From Neptunicella plasticusilytica (GTDB lineage: Bacteria > Pseudomonadota > Gammaproteobacteria > Enterobacterales > Alteromonadaceae): 64,000 nucleotides of DNA. The stretch covers positions 3,286,001 through 3,350,000 of the forward strand of contig NZ_CP150481.1 of assembly GCF_047922965.1 (NCBI RefSeq), written 5' to 3'. Both the position numbers and the translations under genes were made by a program. Below, piece after piece: positions 17,244 through 25,963 of this stretch. Within the stretch, counting starts at the first letter, position 1, and every line of letters starts with the position of its first letter. The notes beneath the pieces are model-generated. The model made no database searches. It was not told where the DNA came from and saw only the letters and a program-made list of their open reading frames with translations.

Positions 17244-17648
17244 TTATTTTTTATGCAATTGAATCAGTAGTTCAGCTTCTGCGCGGGGTAATTCACATTC
17301 CTGCATAATTTCATCAGTAGTGGCCCCTTGTTGCGCCATTCTGGCAGCTTGCCCATACAGTTTGCTTTCCGGATCCTGGTCTTTTAATTCGTCCTGACGA
17401 GCTTGCGTTTCCTGGAGTTGCTTGACTAAATCCTGCACTTTTTGTCCTACGCCTAGCGAACCTGTACGTAATTCATGCACGCCTTCTTGCAGTAACTGCA
17501 GTTCCGATTTTAACTCCAGCATGACTTTATTCTGCTCCCGGCATTTGTGCTGAAGCTCATTGATGCTGCGTTGGTGATACCAGTGTACCCATAGCAGCAA
17601 CGCCACCAGAACGGCCAATACCACTAGCTGGTAATACCAATCTGTCAT
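17244..17648 (-). CDS. DUF2802-type membrane-anchored coiled-coil protein
   Basis: This 134-residue protein has one N-terminal membrane segment (about residues 6-24), a long coiled coil with heptad-like Leu/Glu/Gln (about 28-100) and a compact C-terminal helix-turn-helix-like region: KLYGQAARMAQQGATTDEIMQECELPRAEAELLIQLH. This layout matches the DUF2802 family, which recurs directly downstream of cheW in Vibrio, Shewanella and Pseudomonas chemotaxis operons. Here a terminator separates it from cheW, so it may have its own promoter. Function is unknown; the conserved synteny suggests a role linked to chemotaxis arrays or flagella. Confidence 0.82.
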   Translation of the reverse strand: MTDWYYQLVVLAVLVALLLWVHWYHQRSINELQHKCREQNKVMLELKSELQLLQEGVHELRTGSLGVGQKVQDLVKQLQETQARQDELKDQDPESKLYGQAARMAQQGATTDEIMQECELPRAEAELLIQLHKK

Positions 17649-17691
17649 AATTCACTCTGGTCGAGATGATTAAAGACTGTCACCTGGGACA

Positions 17692-17721
17692 TAAAAAAAG
17701 CCTGATTAGCAAGGCAGGCTC
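17692..17721 (-). terminator. Rho-independent terminator after cheW
   Basis: Read on the minus strand, AGCCTG (17720-17715) pairs with CAGGCT (17704-17699) around a ten-base loop, followed by a run of seven T (17699-17693). It closes the flhA-to-cheW transcription unit and lies just before the DUF2802 gene. Confidence 0.85.
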
Positions 17722-17738
17722 TTTCTACGCGGTAATAC

Positions 17739-18233
17739 CTAGATATTGCTGATTTCATTCCATTCATCATCAGATAGCAATTTGTTCAAATCCACCAATA
17801 TCAACAACTCACCATCACGGTTGCTAACTCCCTGGATAAACTTGGCACTTTCTTCAGTCCCCACATTAGGCGCACTGGCAATTTCCGAAGAGCGTAAATA
17901 GACTACTTCGGCAACACTATCCACCAGGATTCCGACCACTTGTTGTTCTGATTCAATGATTACAATACGGGAGTTATCAGTCACATCGGCAGAGGGTAAA
18001 CCGAAACGGGAGCGAGTATCGATAACGGTTACTACATTACCGCGTAAATTAATGATACCTAATACGTAATCAGGTGCACCTGGTACGGGGGCGATTTCGG
18101 TATGACGCAATACTTCCTGAACCTGCATTACGTTAATACCGTAGGTTTCTTCGCCTAAACGGTAGGTGACCCATTGCAGGATTTCGTCGTTTGCATCACT
18201 AGCTGAACTATTAAAGTTTTTGTTTTCACTCAT
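17739..18233 (-). CDS. cheW: Chemotaxis coupling protein CheW
   Basis: CheW links chemoreceptors to the CheA kinase in the polar signalling array. The 164-residue protein contains one CheW domain: EILQWVTYRLGEETYGINVMQVQEVLRHTEIAPVPGAPDYVLGIINLRGNVVTVID, then the central NSRIVIIESEQQVVGILVDSV. The frame extends upstream to 18266, but the ATG at 18233 has AGGGAG at good spacing and is preferred. It is the last gene of the che operon and follows parP. The short N-terminal extension, rich in Ser and Asn, is common in Vibrio-type CheW. Confidence 0.95.
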   Translation of the reverse strand: MSENKNFNSSASDANDEILQWVTYRLGEETYGINVMQVQEVLRHTEIAPVPGAPDYVLGIINLRGNVVTVIDTRSRFGLPSADVTDNSRIVIIESEQQVVGILVDSVAEVVYLRSSEIASAPNVGTEESAKFIQGVSNRDGELLILVDLNKLLSDDEWNEISNI

Positions 18234-18319
18234 AAGACTTGCTCCCTTGCAAGCTGCGTCTGTCACTATTACCCATTATATTAGCCCGAAATGGATATAA
18301 CATACTGAATAATTAATGT

Positions 18320-19072
18320 TTATTTTGCATTACTGGTATATCCGTGATCCAGTAATTCGATCATTTGCTGCACATCTATCAAGGCGCACATTTTATCTTT
18401 TACCAAACCGGCCAGCCAAGGCCGTTTACCATCGGTTTCACGCCACTTTACATCATCATGTTGTAACGTAACGGTATTGACCAGTGATTCACAAGTTAAT
18501 CCCCAGTGACTCTCTCCTAGCATGATAAGATATTGATAATTCAGAGATTCTGCCAGCGTTTCATTCATGCGTTCTGGCATGACCCATCTAGCAGTATCCA
18601 CCACGCTAAGTTGCTCTTCCCGATGCAGCATCATACCTAAAAACCAGTCCGGTTTGCCAAACAGGGGTTTGGGTTTGTCCAGATTATGAATCCCCCCCAA
18701 CTCAGTCAAGGGTACAGCCAGAGTTAAACCCGCCAATTTAAAAAACAGCGCCTGAAAAGCCCCCTGGCGATACGCTTTAACTTGTTCCCCACGACCCGTC
18801 GGCTTCATTTTGGACTGGGCGTCGTCTATCGAAGCCAGAATCTCTTCATTCTTGTCGGCAGCGGGCGCTATTACTTTAGCCGTATGCTGCTTTTCAGAGA
18901 TTTCAACCTGTTGATTTAGTTTGGCTTTTTCTTGCTCCGCAGAGACTTGTTGAAGCAGATGCTGAACAGTTTTTTGTTCCACCAATGCATCAACAACCGG
19001 TTGTTCTTCGGTTAACAGGGATGAAAGGTATTCTTCCATCACTTCTTCTTTGGCAAATGTACCCTTACTCAT
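18320..19072 (-). CDS. parP: Chemotaxis array positioning protein ParP (CheW-like AIF domain)
   Basis: ParP joins the polar ParC ATPase to the CheA-receptor array and keeps CheA in the array (known from Vibrio). The 250-residue protein has a variable, Glu/Gln-rich N-terminal half (about residues 1-115) and a CheW-like C-terminal domain starting near FQALFFKLAGLTLAVPLTELGGI and ending in VNTVTLQHDDVKWRETDGKRPWLAGLVKDKMCALID. The ATG at 19072 shares one base with the parC stop; the longer frame to 19132 lies within parC. The pairing ParC-ParP-CheW after CheB is the Vibrio/Alteromonadales order and supports the assignment over a plain second CheW. Confidence 0.88.
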   Translation of the reverse strand: MSKGTFAKEEVMEEYLSSLLTEEQPVVDALVEQKTVQHLLQQVSAEQEKAKLNQQVEISEKQHTAKVIAPAADKNEEILASIDDAQSKMKPTGRGEQVKAYRQGAFQALFFKLAGLTLAVPLTELGGIHNLDKPKPLFGKPDWFLGMMLHREEQLSVVDTARWVMPERMNETLAESLNYQYLIMLGESHWGLTCESLVNTVTLQHDDVKWRETDGKRPWLAGLVKDKMCALIDVQQMIELLDHGYTSNAK

Positions 19073-19842
19073 TAACTGTCCAGCTGTTTCAGTAGATTGT
19101 TGTAACAGTATACGCCGCGTGATTTGGGACAATATACTGAAGGTGGCATTTGCGCCTGACTGGCTTCCCGGATACGGGTATCAACCGGGATCACTGCAGA
19201 CCAAACTGAATCACCATATGTGGCCCGGAGTGACTGATAGGCTTCTAATGCAGCATTGGTTCGCTTGTCATACATAGTAGGAACGATAGTATATTCAAAT
19301 TCTCGCGCCAGTGTTTTGGCCATAATTTCCAGCGTATGCATCATTCTTTCCAGCCCCTTTAAGGCCAAGAACTCGGTTTGTACCGGAATCAAAATACGAT
19401 CGCAGGCGGCCAAAGCGTTAACCATTGATACTCCTAACGTCGGAGGACAGTCAATAATCACATAATCAAAATCATCAATCAGAGAATGGATGGCCTTACG
19501 CAAAATCAGCCCCATCCCGCTCTTGCTACCCAGCTTTCGGTCCAGAGTGGACAAATTCATGGTGGCAGGCAGTAAAAACAGGGAATCCAGCTTGGTCGGG
19601 CATAGGCTATCTAATACATCTTCACGACCTGGACTGCTACCCGCCATAAAAACATCGTATACGCTGCTGGAAAGTTCTTCTGAATCAATGCCAAAGTAAT
19701 AGCTCATCGATGCTTGCGGATCAGTATCGATGAGCAGCACCCTTTTACCCTGCTGCGCTAATAGTCCGCCCAGAGTCACTGTTGTGGTGGTTTTTCCCAC
19801 CCCACCTTTTTGGTTGGCCACCGTCCAGACTTTCAATATCAA
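19072..19842 (-). CDS. parC: Polar chemotaxis ParA-like ATPase ParC
   Basis: ParC is a MinD/ParA-type ATPase that recruits chemotaxis arrays to the cell pole and ensures their inheritance. The 256-residue protein has the deviant Walker A KGGVGKTTTT near the N-terminus, RVLLIDTDPQASMSYYFG, Walker B YVIIDCPPTLG and the ParA-like C-terminal region. Both possible starts are TTG (19842 and, two codons on, 19836, giving MKVWTVANQKGG); the second agrees better with remembered homologues. It overlaps parP by one base. Do not confuse it with topoisomerase IV ParC, which has the same symbol. Confidence 0.87.
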   Translation of the reverse strand: MILKVWTVANQKGGVGKTTTTVTLGGLLAQQGKRVLLIDTDPQASMSYYFGIDSEELSSSVYDVFMAGSSPGREDVLDSLCPTKLDSLFLLPATMNLSTLDRKLGSKSGMGLILRKAIHSLIDDFDYVIIDCPPTLGVSMVNALAACDRILIPVQTEFLALKGLERMMHTLEIMAKTLAREFEYTIVPTMYDKRTNAALEAYQSLRATYGDSVWSAVIPVDTRIREASQAQMPPSVYCPKSRGVYCYNNLLKQLDS

Positions 19843-19872
19843 ACTCGCTTTAGCATAGCGCCCGAATAATTC

Positions 19873-20964
19873 TCAGGCTTTCATTTCAGCAATAATATGG
19901 GCAGCAAATTCATCAATTGAATACACGGCATCGGTCAGCCCTGCCGCCGCAACGGCCTGCGGCATGCCGTAAACCACACAACTATTTTCGTCTTGCGACC
20001 AGATCCTGGCCCCTCGATTCTTGAGTGCTTTACAACCTTCACGACCATCTGCGCCCATCCCGGTCAGGATCACACCTAACACATCACCACCAAATACACG
20101 GGAAACAGAAGTAAAAGTTAAATCAACACTGGGTTTGTACGGCATTCTCTGTTCAACATTGGTATCCACTACCTTAATTCTGGCAGAACTGGCACTGCCG
20201 TCCAGAATCATCTGCCGACCACCAGGCGCCAAATAAGCGGAACCAGGCTTTAAACTCTCTCCCCCTTTAGCTTCCAGCACATTAATTTGGCACAAACGGT
20301 TTAACCGCTCGGCAAAAGCGCTGGTGAAAGTACCCGGCATATGTTGTACCAATAAAATCGGATATGGGAAGTTAGCCGGTAAAGGCATTAATAGTTTCTG
20401 TAATGCAGCCGGTCCGCCAGTCGACGTTCCCACCGCCAATAATTTATAGCTCTTGCGCCCTCCCTCAATCCTTGTCCTGACCGGTGGAGTGACACTAGTT
20501 GGTCGGGATGCAAGACCTGAGGAAAATGACGCTGTAGGACGAGAGGATAATGAACCCATCCGACTTTTACGGCGTGCCAGCGCTTTGACTCGCTGCTGCA
20601 ATAAATCGATAGCTTCCTGGCGATCTCTGGCAATATCTTCAAAGCGTTTGGGTAAAAAGTCCAGCGCACCGGCATCCATCGCATCCAATGTGGCCTGCGC
20701 ACCTTCATGAGTCAGAGATGAAAACATCAGGATCGGCACCGGATTGGCGGCCATGATGTTTTTAACCGCAGTAATGCCATCCATAACGGGCATTTCGATA
20801 TCCATGGTCACCACATCCGGTTTTAAAGCAGCGACCTGCTGGATGGCTTCCTGTCCATTTTTAGCATCCCCGATCACTTCGAGGTCCGGATCGCGGGCTA
20901 GAATATCTTTAACCCTGCGCCTGAAAAAAGTCGAATCATCGACCACCAAAACCTTATATGGCAT
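19873..20964 (-). CDS. cheB: Chemotaxis glutamate methylesterase/deamidase CheB
   Basis: CheB removes methyl groups from receptors to reset adaptation, when activated by CheA phosphorylation. The 363-residue protein has an N-terminal receiver (VLVVDDSTFFRRR, phospho-acceptor in VVTMDIEMPVMDG, Lys in LPKRF) and, after a Ser/Arg-rich linker, the methylesterase domain with catalytic Ser in GTSTGGPAAL, His in VQHMPGTF and Asp in TGMGADG. The ATG at 20964 has AGGAG ten bases upstream. It lies 15 bases after cheA in the operon. Confidence 0.95.
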   Translation of the reverse strand: MPYKVLVVDDSTFFRRRVKDILARDPDLEVIGDAKNGQEAIQQVAALKPDVVTMDIEMPVMDGITAVKNIMAANPVPILMFSSLTHEGAQATLDAMDAGALDFLPKRFEDIARDRQEAIDLLQQRVKALARRKSRMGSLSSRPTASFSSGLASRPTSVTPPVRTRIEGGRKSYKLLAVGTSTGGPAALQKLLMPLPANFPYPILLVQHMPGTFTSAFAERLNRLCQINVLEAKGGESLKPGSAYLAPGGRQMILDGSASSARIKVVDTNVEQRMPYKPSVDLTFTSVSRVFGGDVLGVILTGMGADGREGCKALKNRGARIWSQDENSCVVYGMPQAVAAAGLTDAVYSIDEFAAHIIAEMKA

Positions 20965-20979
20965 TGATGAAAAATACTC

Positions 20980-23127
20980 CTAAGCGTTTAATGCTTTTTT
21001 AACGTATCGTTTTAATAGTCCGGGAATATCCAGAATAAGTGCAATTCCACCATCACTGGTAATAGTCGCCCCCGCCATACCAGGCGTGCCTTGCAGCATG
21101 GCGTCCAGTGGTTTGATGACAACTTCTTCCTGACCTATCAGAGAATCCACTACAAAGCCTATTTGCTGGGTGCCTAATTGCACCACCACAACATGACCTT
21201 TACTCTTATCCACCACATGCTTTTTATTACGGTTTAACCATTCCGCCAGGAAAAATAACGGGATAGCCTTGGAGCGGACAATCATGGTTAATTGACCATC
21301 GACAGTATTCGTTTTACCAGAATCAACATTAATAATTTCATTAACCGTTGCCAACGGCAACGCAAAGGCCTGATCACATACCATCACCATAAGAGTTGGC
21401 AAAATGGCCAATGTCAACGGTACCTTGATCGATAACGTTGTACCCACACCCAGTTCAGATTTGATTTGTACCGAACCGTTAAGCTGGTTAATTTTGGTTT
21501 TCACCACATCCATGCCCACGCCGCGGCCGGAAATATCGGAAATCTCGACTTTGGTCGAAAAACCCGGAGCAAAAATCAGATTGAAAGCTTCTTCATCGGT
21601 CATGCGTGCAGCAGCTTCTTCATCCAGAACGCCTTTGCCAATCGCGATTTCTTTCAGTTTTTCCGGATCCATCCCCTTACCATCATCTTCAATGGTCAGC
21701 AAAATATGGTCGCCTTCCTGCGAAGCCGATAACTTAACGGTGCCCATCCGCGGTTTACCGGCTGCCTGCCTGTCATCAGGCATTTCAATACCGTGATCAA
21801 CCGAATTACGCACCAGATGCACCAAGGGATCAGCCAGGGCTTCAACCAGATTTTTATCCAAATCGGTCTCTTCACCAATAAGCTGCAAAGTAATTTCTTT
21901 CTTTAAACTTCTGGCTAAATCACGCACCACTCGTGGAAAACGACCAAACACTTTTTTAATTGGCTGCATACGGGTTTTCATTACCGCGCCTTGCAGATCT
22001 CCAGTGACAACATCCAGATTGGCAATCGCTTTACTCATCGCCTCATCATTGACATTAACCCCTAAACTCAACAGACGATTGCGCACCAAAACCAACTCAC
22101 CGACCATATTCATAATTTGATCAAGACGTTTAGTATCTACCCTGACGGTGGTTTCAGCCGCTGGTTGGGCTGGTGCTTTTTTATCATCTTTTTTAGCCGC
22201 AACGGCGCTGGCTGCTGGAGGTGGAGTGCTTTTAGGTGGAGCCGCAGCAGCAGGTTCCGGTGCTTTAGCGGCCGGAGCCGGGGTTACCGGTTGTTGCTGT
22301 TGATTGGTCGCAGACTCTCGGGCGGCACCCGGACCTTTTCCGCTACCGTGCAGATCGTCCAGCAGAGCCTCGAACTCATCATCACTGATTTCATCACTAT
22401 CTGTACTTGATGTGGAAGCTGATTCAGATACAGGTGCAGCAGCTGGTTCGCTTTTATCTGCGGCAAATTGGCCTTTACCATGCAGTTCATCCAGCAACGA
22501 CTCAAACTCGTCATCGGTAATATCTTCGTCGCTTGCCGCTTCCACTGCAGGGGGTGATGATGTGCCCGGCGCCTGACTACCGTGTAATTCATCCAGCAGT
22601 TTTTCGAATTCGTCTTCGGTAATATCATCAATACTGCCATCGGACGCTGAGCTGTCCTCGGCCACTGCCGGCGATGACTCAACTTCAGCCGGTGCTTTTT
22701 CAACTGCCGCTGGCGCCGCAGATTGTTGATCGGCTGACTCAGGCTTACTTAAACGGTGTAATGCTTCAATCAGTTCTGGTGATGCAGGTTCCAGTTCTTG
22801 TCTGGCCTGTACCCGAGCGAACATTTCGTTGATGGTATCCAGCGCCTGGAGAATAACATCCATCAGTTCCGAATTAACTTTGCGTTTACCGGTGCGCATA
22901 ATATCGAAAACGTTCTCGGCACCGTGACAAGCTTCAACCAATGGGGTTAACGACAAAAATCCGGCGCCACCTTTTACGGTATGAAAACCACGGAAGATGG
23001 CGTTGAGCAAATCGGCGTTGTCAGGATCATTTTCCAACTCGACCAGTTGTTCTTGCAACTGTTCAAGTATTTCTCCTGCCTCAACCAAAAAATCCTCGAG
23101 GATTTCCTCATCAACTTCAAATCCCAT
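20980..23127 (-). CDS. cheA: Chemotaxis histidine kinase CheA with triple-repeat linker
   Basis: CheA is the kinase of the flagellar array, phosphorylating CheY and CheB. The 715-residue protein has a P1 Hpt domain with phospho-His49 (GFHTVKGGAGFL), an Ala/Pro-rich linker (about 130-325) in place of a clear P2 domain, the P3 dimer helices from about 330 (VDTKRLDQIMNMVGELV), P4 with HLVRNSVDHGIE, DDGKGMDPEKL and GRGVGMDVV, and a CheW-like P5 to the end. The linker holds three copies of a 17-residue motif of the form (D/E)DI(T/S)xDEFExLLDxLHG at residues 167-183, 201-217 and 245-261. In Vibrio, a segment of this linker (LID) binds ParP; the repeats may serve that role. The operon context is regular. 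Confidence 0.95.
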   Translation of the reverse strand: MGFEVDEEILEDFLVEAGEILEQLQEQLVELENDPDNADLLNAIFRGFHTVKGGAGFLSLTPLVEACHGAENVFDIMRTGKRKVNSELMDVILQALDTINEMFARVQARQELEPASPELIEALHRLSKPESADQQSAAPAAVEKAPAEVESSPAVAEDSSASDGSIDDITEDEFEKLLDELHGSQAPGTSSPPAVEAASDEDITDDEFESLLDELHGKGQFAADKSEPAAAPVSESASTSSTDSDEISDDEFEALLDDLHGSGKGPGAARESATNQQQQPVTPAPAAKAPEPAAAAPPKSTPPPAASAVAAKKDDKKAPAQPAAETTVRVDTKRLDQIMNMVGELVLVRNRLLSLGVNVNDEAMSKAIANLDVVTGDLQGAVMKTRMQPIKKVFGRFPRVVRDLARSLKKEITLQLIGEETDLDKNLVEALADPLVHLVRNSVDHGIEMPDDRQAAGKPRMGTVKLSASQEGDHILLTIEDDGKGMDPEKLKEIAIGKGVLDEEAAARMTDEEAFNLIFAPGFSTKVEISDISGRGVGMDVVKTKINQLNGSVQIKSELGVGTTLSIKVPLTLAILPTLMVMVCDQAFALPLATVNEIINVDSGKTNTVDGQLTMIVRSKAIPLFFLAEWLNRNKKHVVDKSKGHVVVVQLGTQQIGFVVDSLIGQEEVVIKPLDAMLQGTPGMAGATITSDGGIALILDIPGLLKRYVKKALNA

Positions 23128-23139
23128 GAACCATTCCTC

Positions 23140-23898
23140 TTAAAAGCCTAAGCTAGATAGTAGGTCATCCACATCATCCTGTCCCGAAACCACGTCGTCG
23201 CGGTTTTCGGCATCAATGATCGGCCCTTCTGCTTTCATATTATCGGAATCTTTCGCTAACTCTTTATCCTTTTTCGCTGAAGTATCAACCACTTCGGAAA
23301 CACTGAACATGGTTAGCATATGCACCAGACTGTCTTCGACTTCTTTTACCAATTCCATTACGCGACGAATAACTTGGCCGGTAATATCCTGATAGCCTTG
23401 TGCCATCAACACTTCGGTCAATAAGCTGTTTAACTTTTCTGATTCGGTTAACGACTGTTCGAGAAAGCTATCCAGGTCATAGCATAGTGTTTTGAATTCA
23501 TTCAATTCTAGTTGACGGGTCATCAACTTTTTCCATTCAGGCATAATATTTTTTATACCGGAATTGATTTGCTCGGCAATCGGCATACAAGTATCAACCG
23601 CATCCATAGTGCGGTTAGCAGCTTGCTCGGTGGTTTCGATCACATAGTTGAGACGCGACTGTGCATCGGGAATATCTTCGGTAGCAAGATTGGCAATACG
23701 GGATTCTAGCTGGAAATTGTTCAGTGAGTCGTGCAATTGACGGGTCAACTTGCCGACTTCTGAAAACAGCTCAACAGAACTATTCATACTGACAGTGTCG
23801 AGCAATGTATTTGCGGCGTCCTGATCTCCGTCTTCCAGCAAGCTAACCAGCTTTCTTGCATCTTCTAGCGAGATTGACGGTCTTTGTAAATTAGCCAT
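23140..23898 (-). CDS. cheZ: CheY-phosphate phosphatase CheZ
   Basis: CheZ dephosphorylates CheY-P to end the turn signal. The 252-residue protein is mostly helical, with the catalytic segment VLMAQGYQDITGQVIRRVMELV (the QDxTGQ motif carrying the key Gln) and the C-terminal CheY-binding peptide DDVDDLLSSLGF. A long acidic, disordered linker lies between. It starts with ATG at 23898 and follows cheY by 35 bases. It is in standard order between cheY and cheA. Confidence 0.93.
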   Translation of the reverse strand: MANLQRPSISLEDARKLVSLLEDGDQDAANTLLDTVSMNSSVELFSEVGKLTRQLHDSLNNFQLESRIANLATEDIPDAQSRLNYVIETTEQAANRTMDAVDTCMPIAEQINSGIKNIMPEWKKLMTRQLELNEFKTLCYDLDSFLEQSLTESEKLNSLLTEVLMAQGYQDITGQVIRRVMELVKEVEDSLVHMLTMFSVSEVVDTSAKKDKELAKDSDNMKAEGPIIDAENRDDVVSGQDDVDDLLSSLGF

Positions 23899-23933
23899 TC
23901 AGCTTCTCCTAAATTGGCAGGATAAGCTACCGG

Positions 23934-24317
23934 TTAACCCAGACGTTCAAATATCTTGTCGAGTTTTTCTTTCAATGTTGCTGCGGTAAAGGGTTTTACC
24001 ACGTAACCGTTCACACCGGCTTGCGCTGCAGCGACGATTTGTTCCTTCTTGGCCTCTGCTGTCACCATCAATACGGGAAGATGTTTAAGGTTGTCGTCAG
24101 AACGGATAGCCCTCAACAAATCGATTCCTTGCATCCCTGGCATATTCCAGTCTGTCACTACGAAATCGAAATCACCCTGTTGCAACATAGGCAAGGCCGT
24201 ACTGCCATCATCCGCTTCCTGCACACTGGTAAATCCCAGATCCTTTAACAAATTTTTAATGATGCGTCTCATTGTCGAAAAATCATCAACAACCAGAATT
24301 TTCATATTTTTATTCAA
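23934..24317 (-). CDS. cheY: Chemotaxis response regulator CheY
   Basis: CheY-P binds FliM at the motor switch and changes rotation. This single receiver domain has the acidic pair in LVVDDFSTMRR, the phospho-acceptor in VVTDWNMPGM, Thr in VTAEAKKEQ and Lys in VKPFTAATL. Two starts are possible: TTG at 24317 with GGAGG about six bases upstream, giving MNKNMKIL; or ATG at 24305 (MKIL), with no ribosome site at good spacing. The NKN residues are also present in remembered Vibrio CheY, so the TTG start is preferred (127 residues). Confidence 0.94.
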   Translation of the reverse strand: MNKNMKILVVDDFSTMRRIIKNLLKDLGFTSVQEADDGSTALPMLQQGDFDFVVTDWNMPGMQGIDLLRAIRSDDNLKHLPVLMVTAEAKKEQIVAAAQAGVNGYVVKPFTAATLKEKLDKIFERLG

Positions 24318-24368
24318 AACCGCCTCCGTTGAGGTATCAACTTGCCATTATTATTGTATAAAACTGTT

Positions 24369-25094
24369 TTAAACTGTGCGCCATGATTTCATCCGGTTTT
24401 TCAGCCTGAGCATTGCCTGACTATGGATCTGGCTGACTCTTGATTCGCTCACTTCAAGCACTTCACCAATCTCACGCAGATTCAGCTCTTCATCGTAGTA
24501 AAGAGATAATACTATGGCTTCTCTTTCCGGTAACGTAGTAATAGCATGGGCCAGTGACTTCTGGAATGACCCTTGCAAAACGTCATCGAAAGGTTCGTCT
24601 ATACTACCATTTCTATCAGTAGTGATAACATCTTCCGTTACGCCCAAATCTTCAATGCCGATAATACGGCCTGCATTCACTTCGTTGAGCATCTGATGGT
24701 ATTCATCAATACTGACTTGTAAATACTCGGCAACGTCGACATCACGGGCATCTCGTCCGGTATCACGTTCAACCTGCGCTATGGCTTCAGAGATCGCCCG
24801 GTTGTTTTTGTGCACGGATCGGGGCGTCCAGTCTCCCTTACGAATATCGTCCAGCATTGAACCACGAATACGGATCCCGGCATAGGTCTCAAAACTGGCA
24901 CCTTTGCTGCCGTCGAAATTTTTTGCCGCTTCGAGCAACCCAATCATGCCAGCCTGAATAAGATCATCGACCAACACACTGGAAGGTAACCTCACCATCA
25001 AATGATGAGCAATACGTTTAACCAGTGAAGCATGTTGCTCTACCAGTTTGGTTTTATCATCATGTTGTTGATAGGCTGCTGCTTTACTGTTCAC
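24369..25094 (-). CDS. fliA: Flagellar sigma factor FliA (sigma-28)
   Basis: FliA directs RNA polymerase to late flagellar promoters (flagellin, motor, chemotaxis genes), released when FlgM is exported. The 241-residue protein shows region 2 (LVKRIAHHLMVRLPSSVLVDDLIQAGMIGLLEAAKNFDGSKGASFETYAGIRIRGSMLDDIR), region 3 and region 4 with LNLREIGEVLEVSESRVSQIHSQAMLRLK. It starts with GTG at 25094, overlapping the flhG stop by four bases. It is located between flhG and cheY, as in Vibrio and Pseudomonas. Confidence 0.96.
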   Translation of the reverse strand: MNSKAAAYQQHDDKTKLVEQHASLVKRIAHHLMVRLPSSVLVDDLIQAGMIGLLEAAKNFDGSKGASFETYAGIRIRGSMLDDIRKGDWTPRSVHKNNRAISEAIAQVERDTGRDARDVDVAEYLQVSIDEYHQMLNEVNAGRIIGIEDLGVTEDVITTDRNGSIDEPFDDVLQGSFQKSLAHAITTLPEREAIVLSLYYDEELNLREIGEVLEVSESRVSQIHSQAMLRLKNRMKSWRTV

Positions 25095-25963
25095 GCCTCG
25101 CCCTGCATTTGTTGAGAATTTTGACGCACAAGTTGTTCAAGAAAAAATTCCAGATGTCCGCCCGGTTGCCTTGGTATAGGCCAGTTCAACGCCTGCTTGG
25201 CTAAATTATTAATGGCAACGGCTGCAGGTGAAGAAGGATATGCATCGACTATTGCTTTTTGCTTACGTACAGATTTACGAATATTTTCATCATGAGGTAC
25301 GGTTGCCACCAGTTCCAGCGCCACATCCAGAAAACGGCCGGTAACTTTGGATAATTTGGCAAACAATTCCTGCCCTTCGCGTAAATTGCGCACCATATTG
25401 GCCACAATTTTAAACCGGAATACGCCGTGATCACGATTAAGGATCTTAATTAGTGCATAGGCATCGGTTAATGAAGTAGGCTCATCACAGACCACCACCA
25501 TGACATCCTGAGCGGCGCGAGAAAAACTCAACACCATATCGGAAATGCCCGCTGCAGTATCAACGATTAACACATCAATATCTTGCTGCAATTCACTGAA
25601 GGCGCGGATTAATCCTGCATGTTCGACATGGGAAAGTTCTGTCATTGACTGACTGCCTGAAGTGGCGGGCGCAATTTTTAAACCATGCGGGCCTTCCACC
25701 AGCACATCTTCCAGCAAACATTCACCGGACAACACATGAGACAAATTCTTTTCGACTCTCAGTCCCAACATGACATCGACATTGGCTAAACCCAAATCGG
25801 CATCTAGCACCATCACGCGTTTGCCCATTTTGGCCATCGCAATGGCGGTATTCAGAGTGATGTTGGTTTTACCCACACCCCCTTTGCCACCTGTTACGGC
25901 GATTACTTTTATCAAACTCGATTGCTGCATACTTCTTAAGCTACTCGCTTGATCCTCTATCAT
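25091..25963 (-). CDS. flhG: Flagellar number regulator FlhG (FleN), MinD-like ATPase
   Basis: FlhG limits polar flagella to one by restraining FlhF and the master regulator FlrA. The 290-residue MinD-like ATPase has the deviant Walker A GGKGGVGKTN, the RVMVLDADLGLANVDVMLGL switch region and the Walker B DVLIVDTAAGIS. Its N-terminus carries DQASSLR (residues 4-10), the DQAxxLR motif known to activate the FlhF GTPase. The ATG at 25963 overlaps the flhF stop (ATGA). Together with flhF this supports a single polar flagellum. Confidence 0.94.
   Translation of the reverse strand: MIEDQASSLRSMQQSSLIKVIAVTGGKGGVGKTNITLNTAIAMAKMGKRVMVLDADLGLANVDVMLGLRVEKNLSHVLSGECLLEDVLVEGPHGLKIAPATSGSQSMTELSHVEHAGLIRAFSELQQDIDVLIVDTAAGISDMVLSFSRAAQDVMVVVCDEPTSLTDAYALIKILNRDHGVFRFKIVANMVRNLREGQELFAKLSKVTGRFLDVALELVATVPHDENIRKSVRKQKAIVDAYPSSPAAVAINNLAKQALNWPIPRQPGGHLEFFLEQLVRQNSQQMQGEA

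Noticed and set aside
18320..19072. Calling this gene simply a second cheW
   Set aside because: The long N-terminal region and position between a ParA-like gene and cheW fit ParP better.
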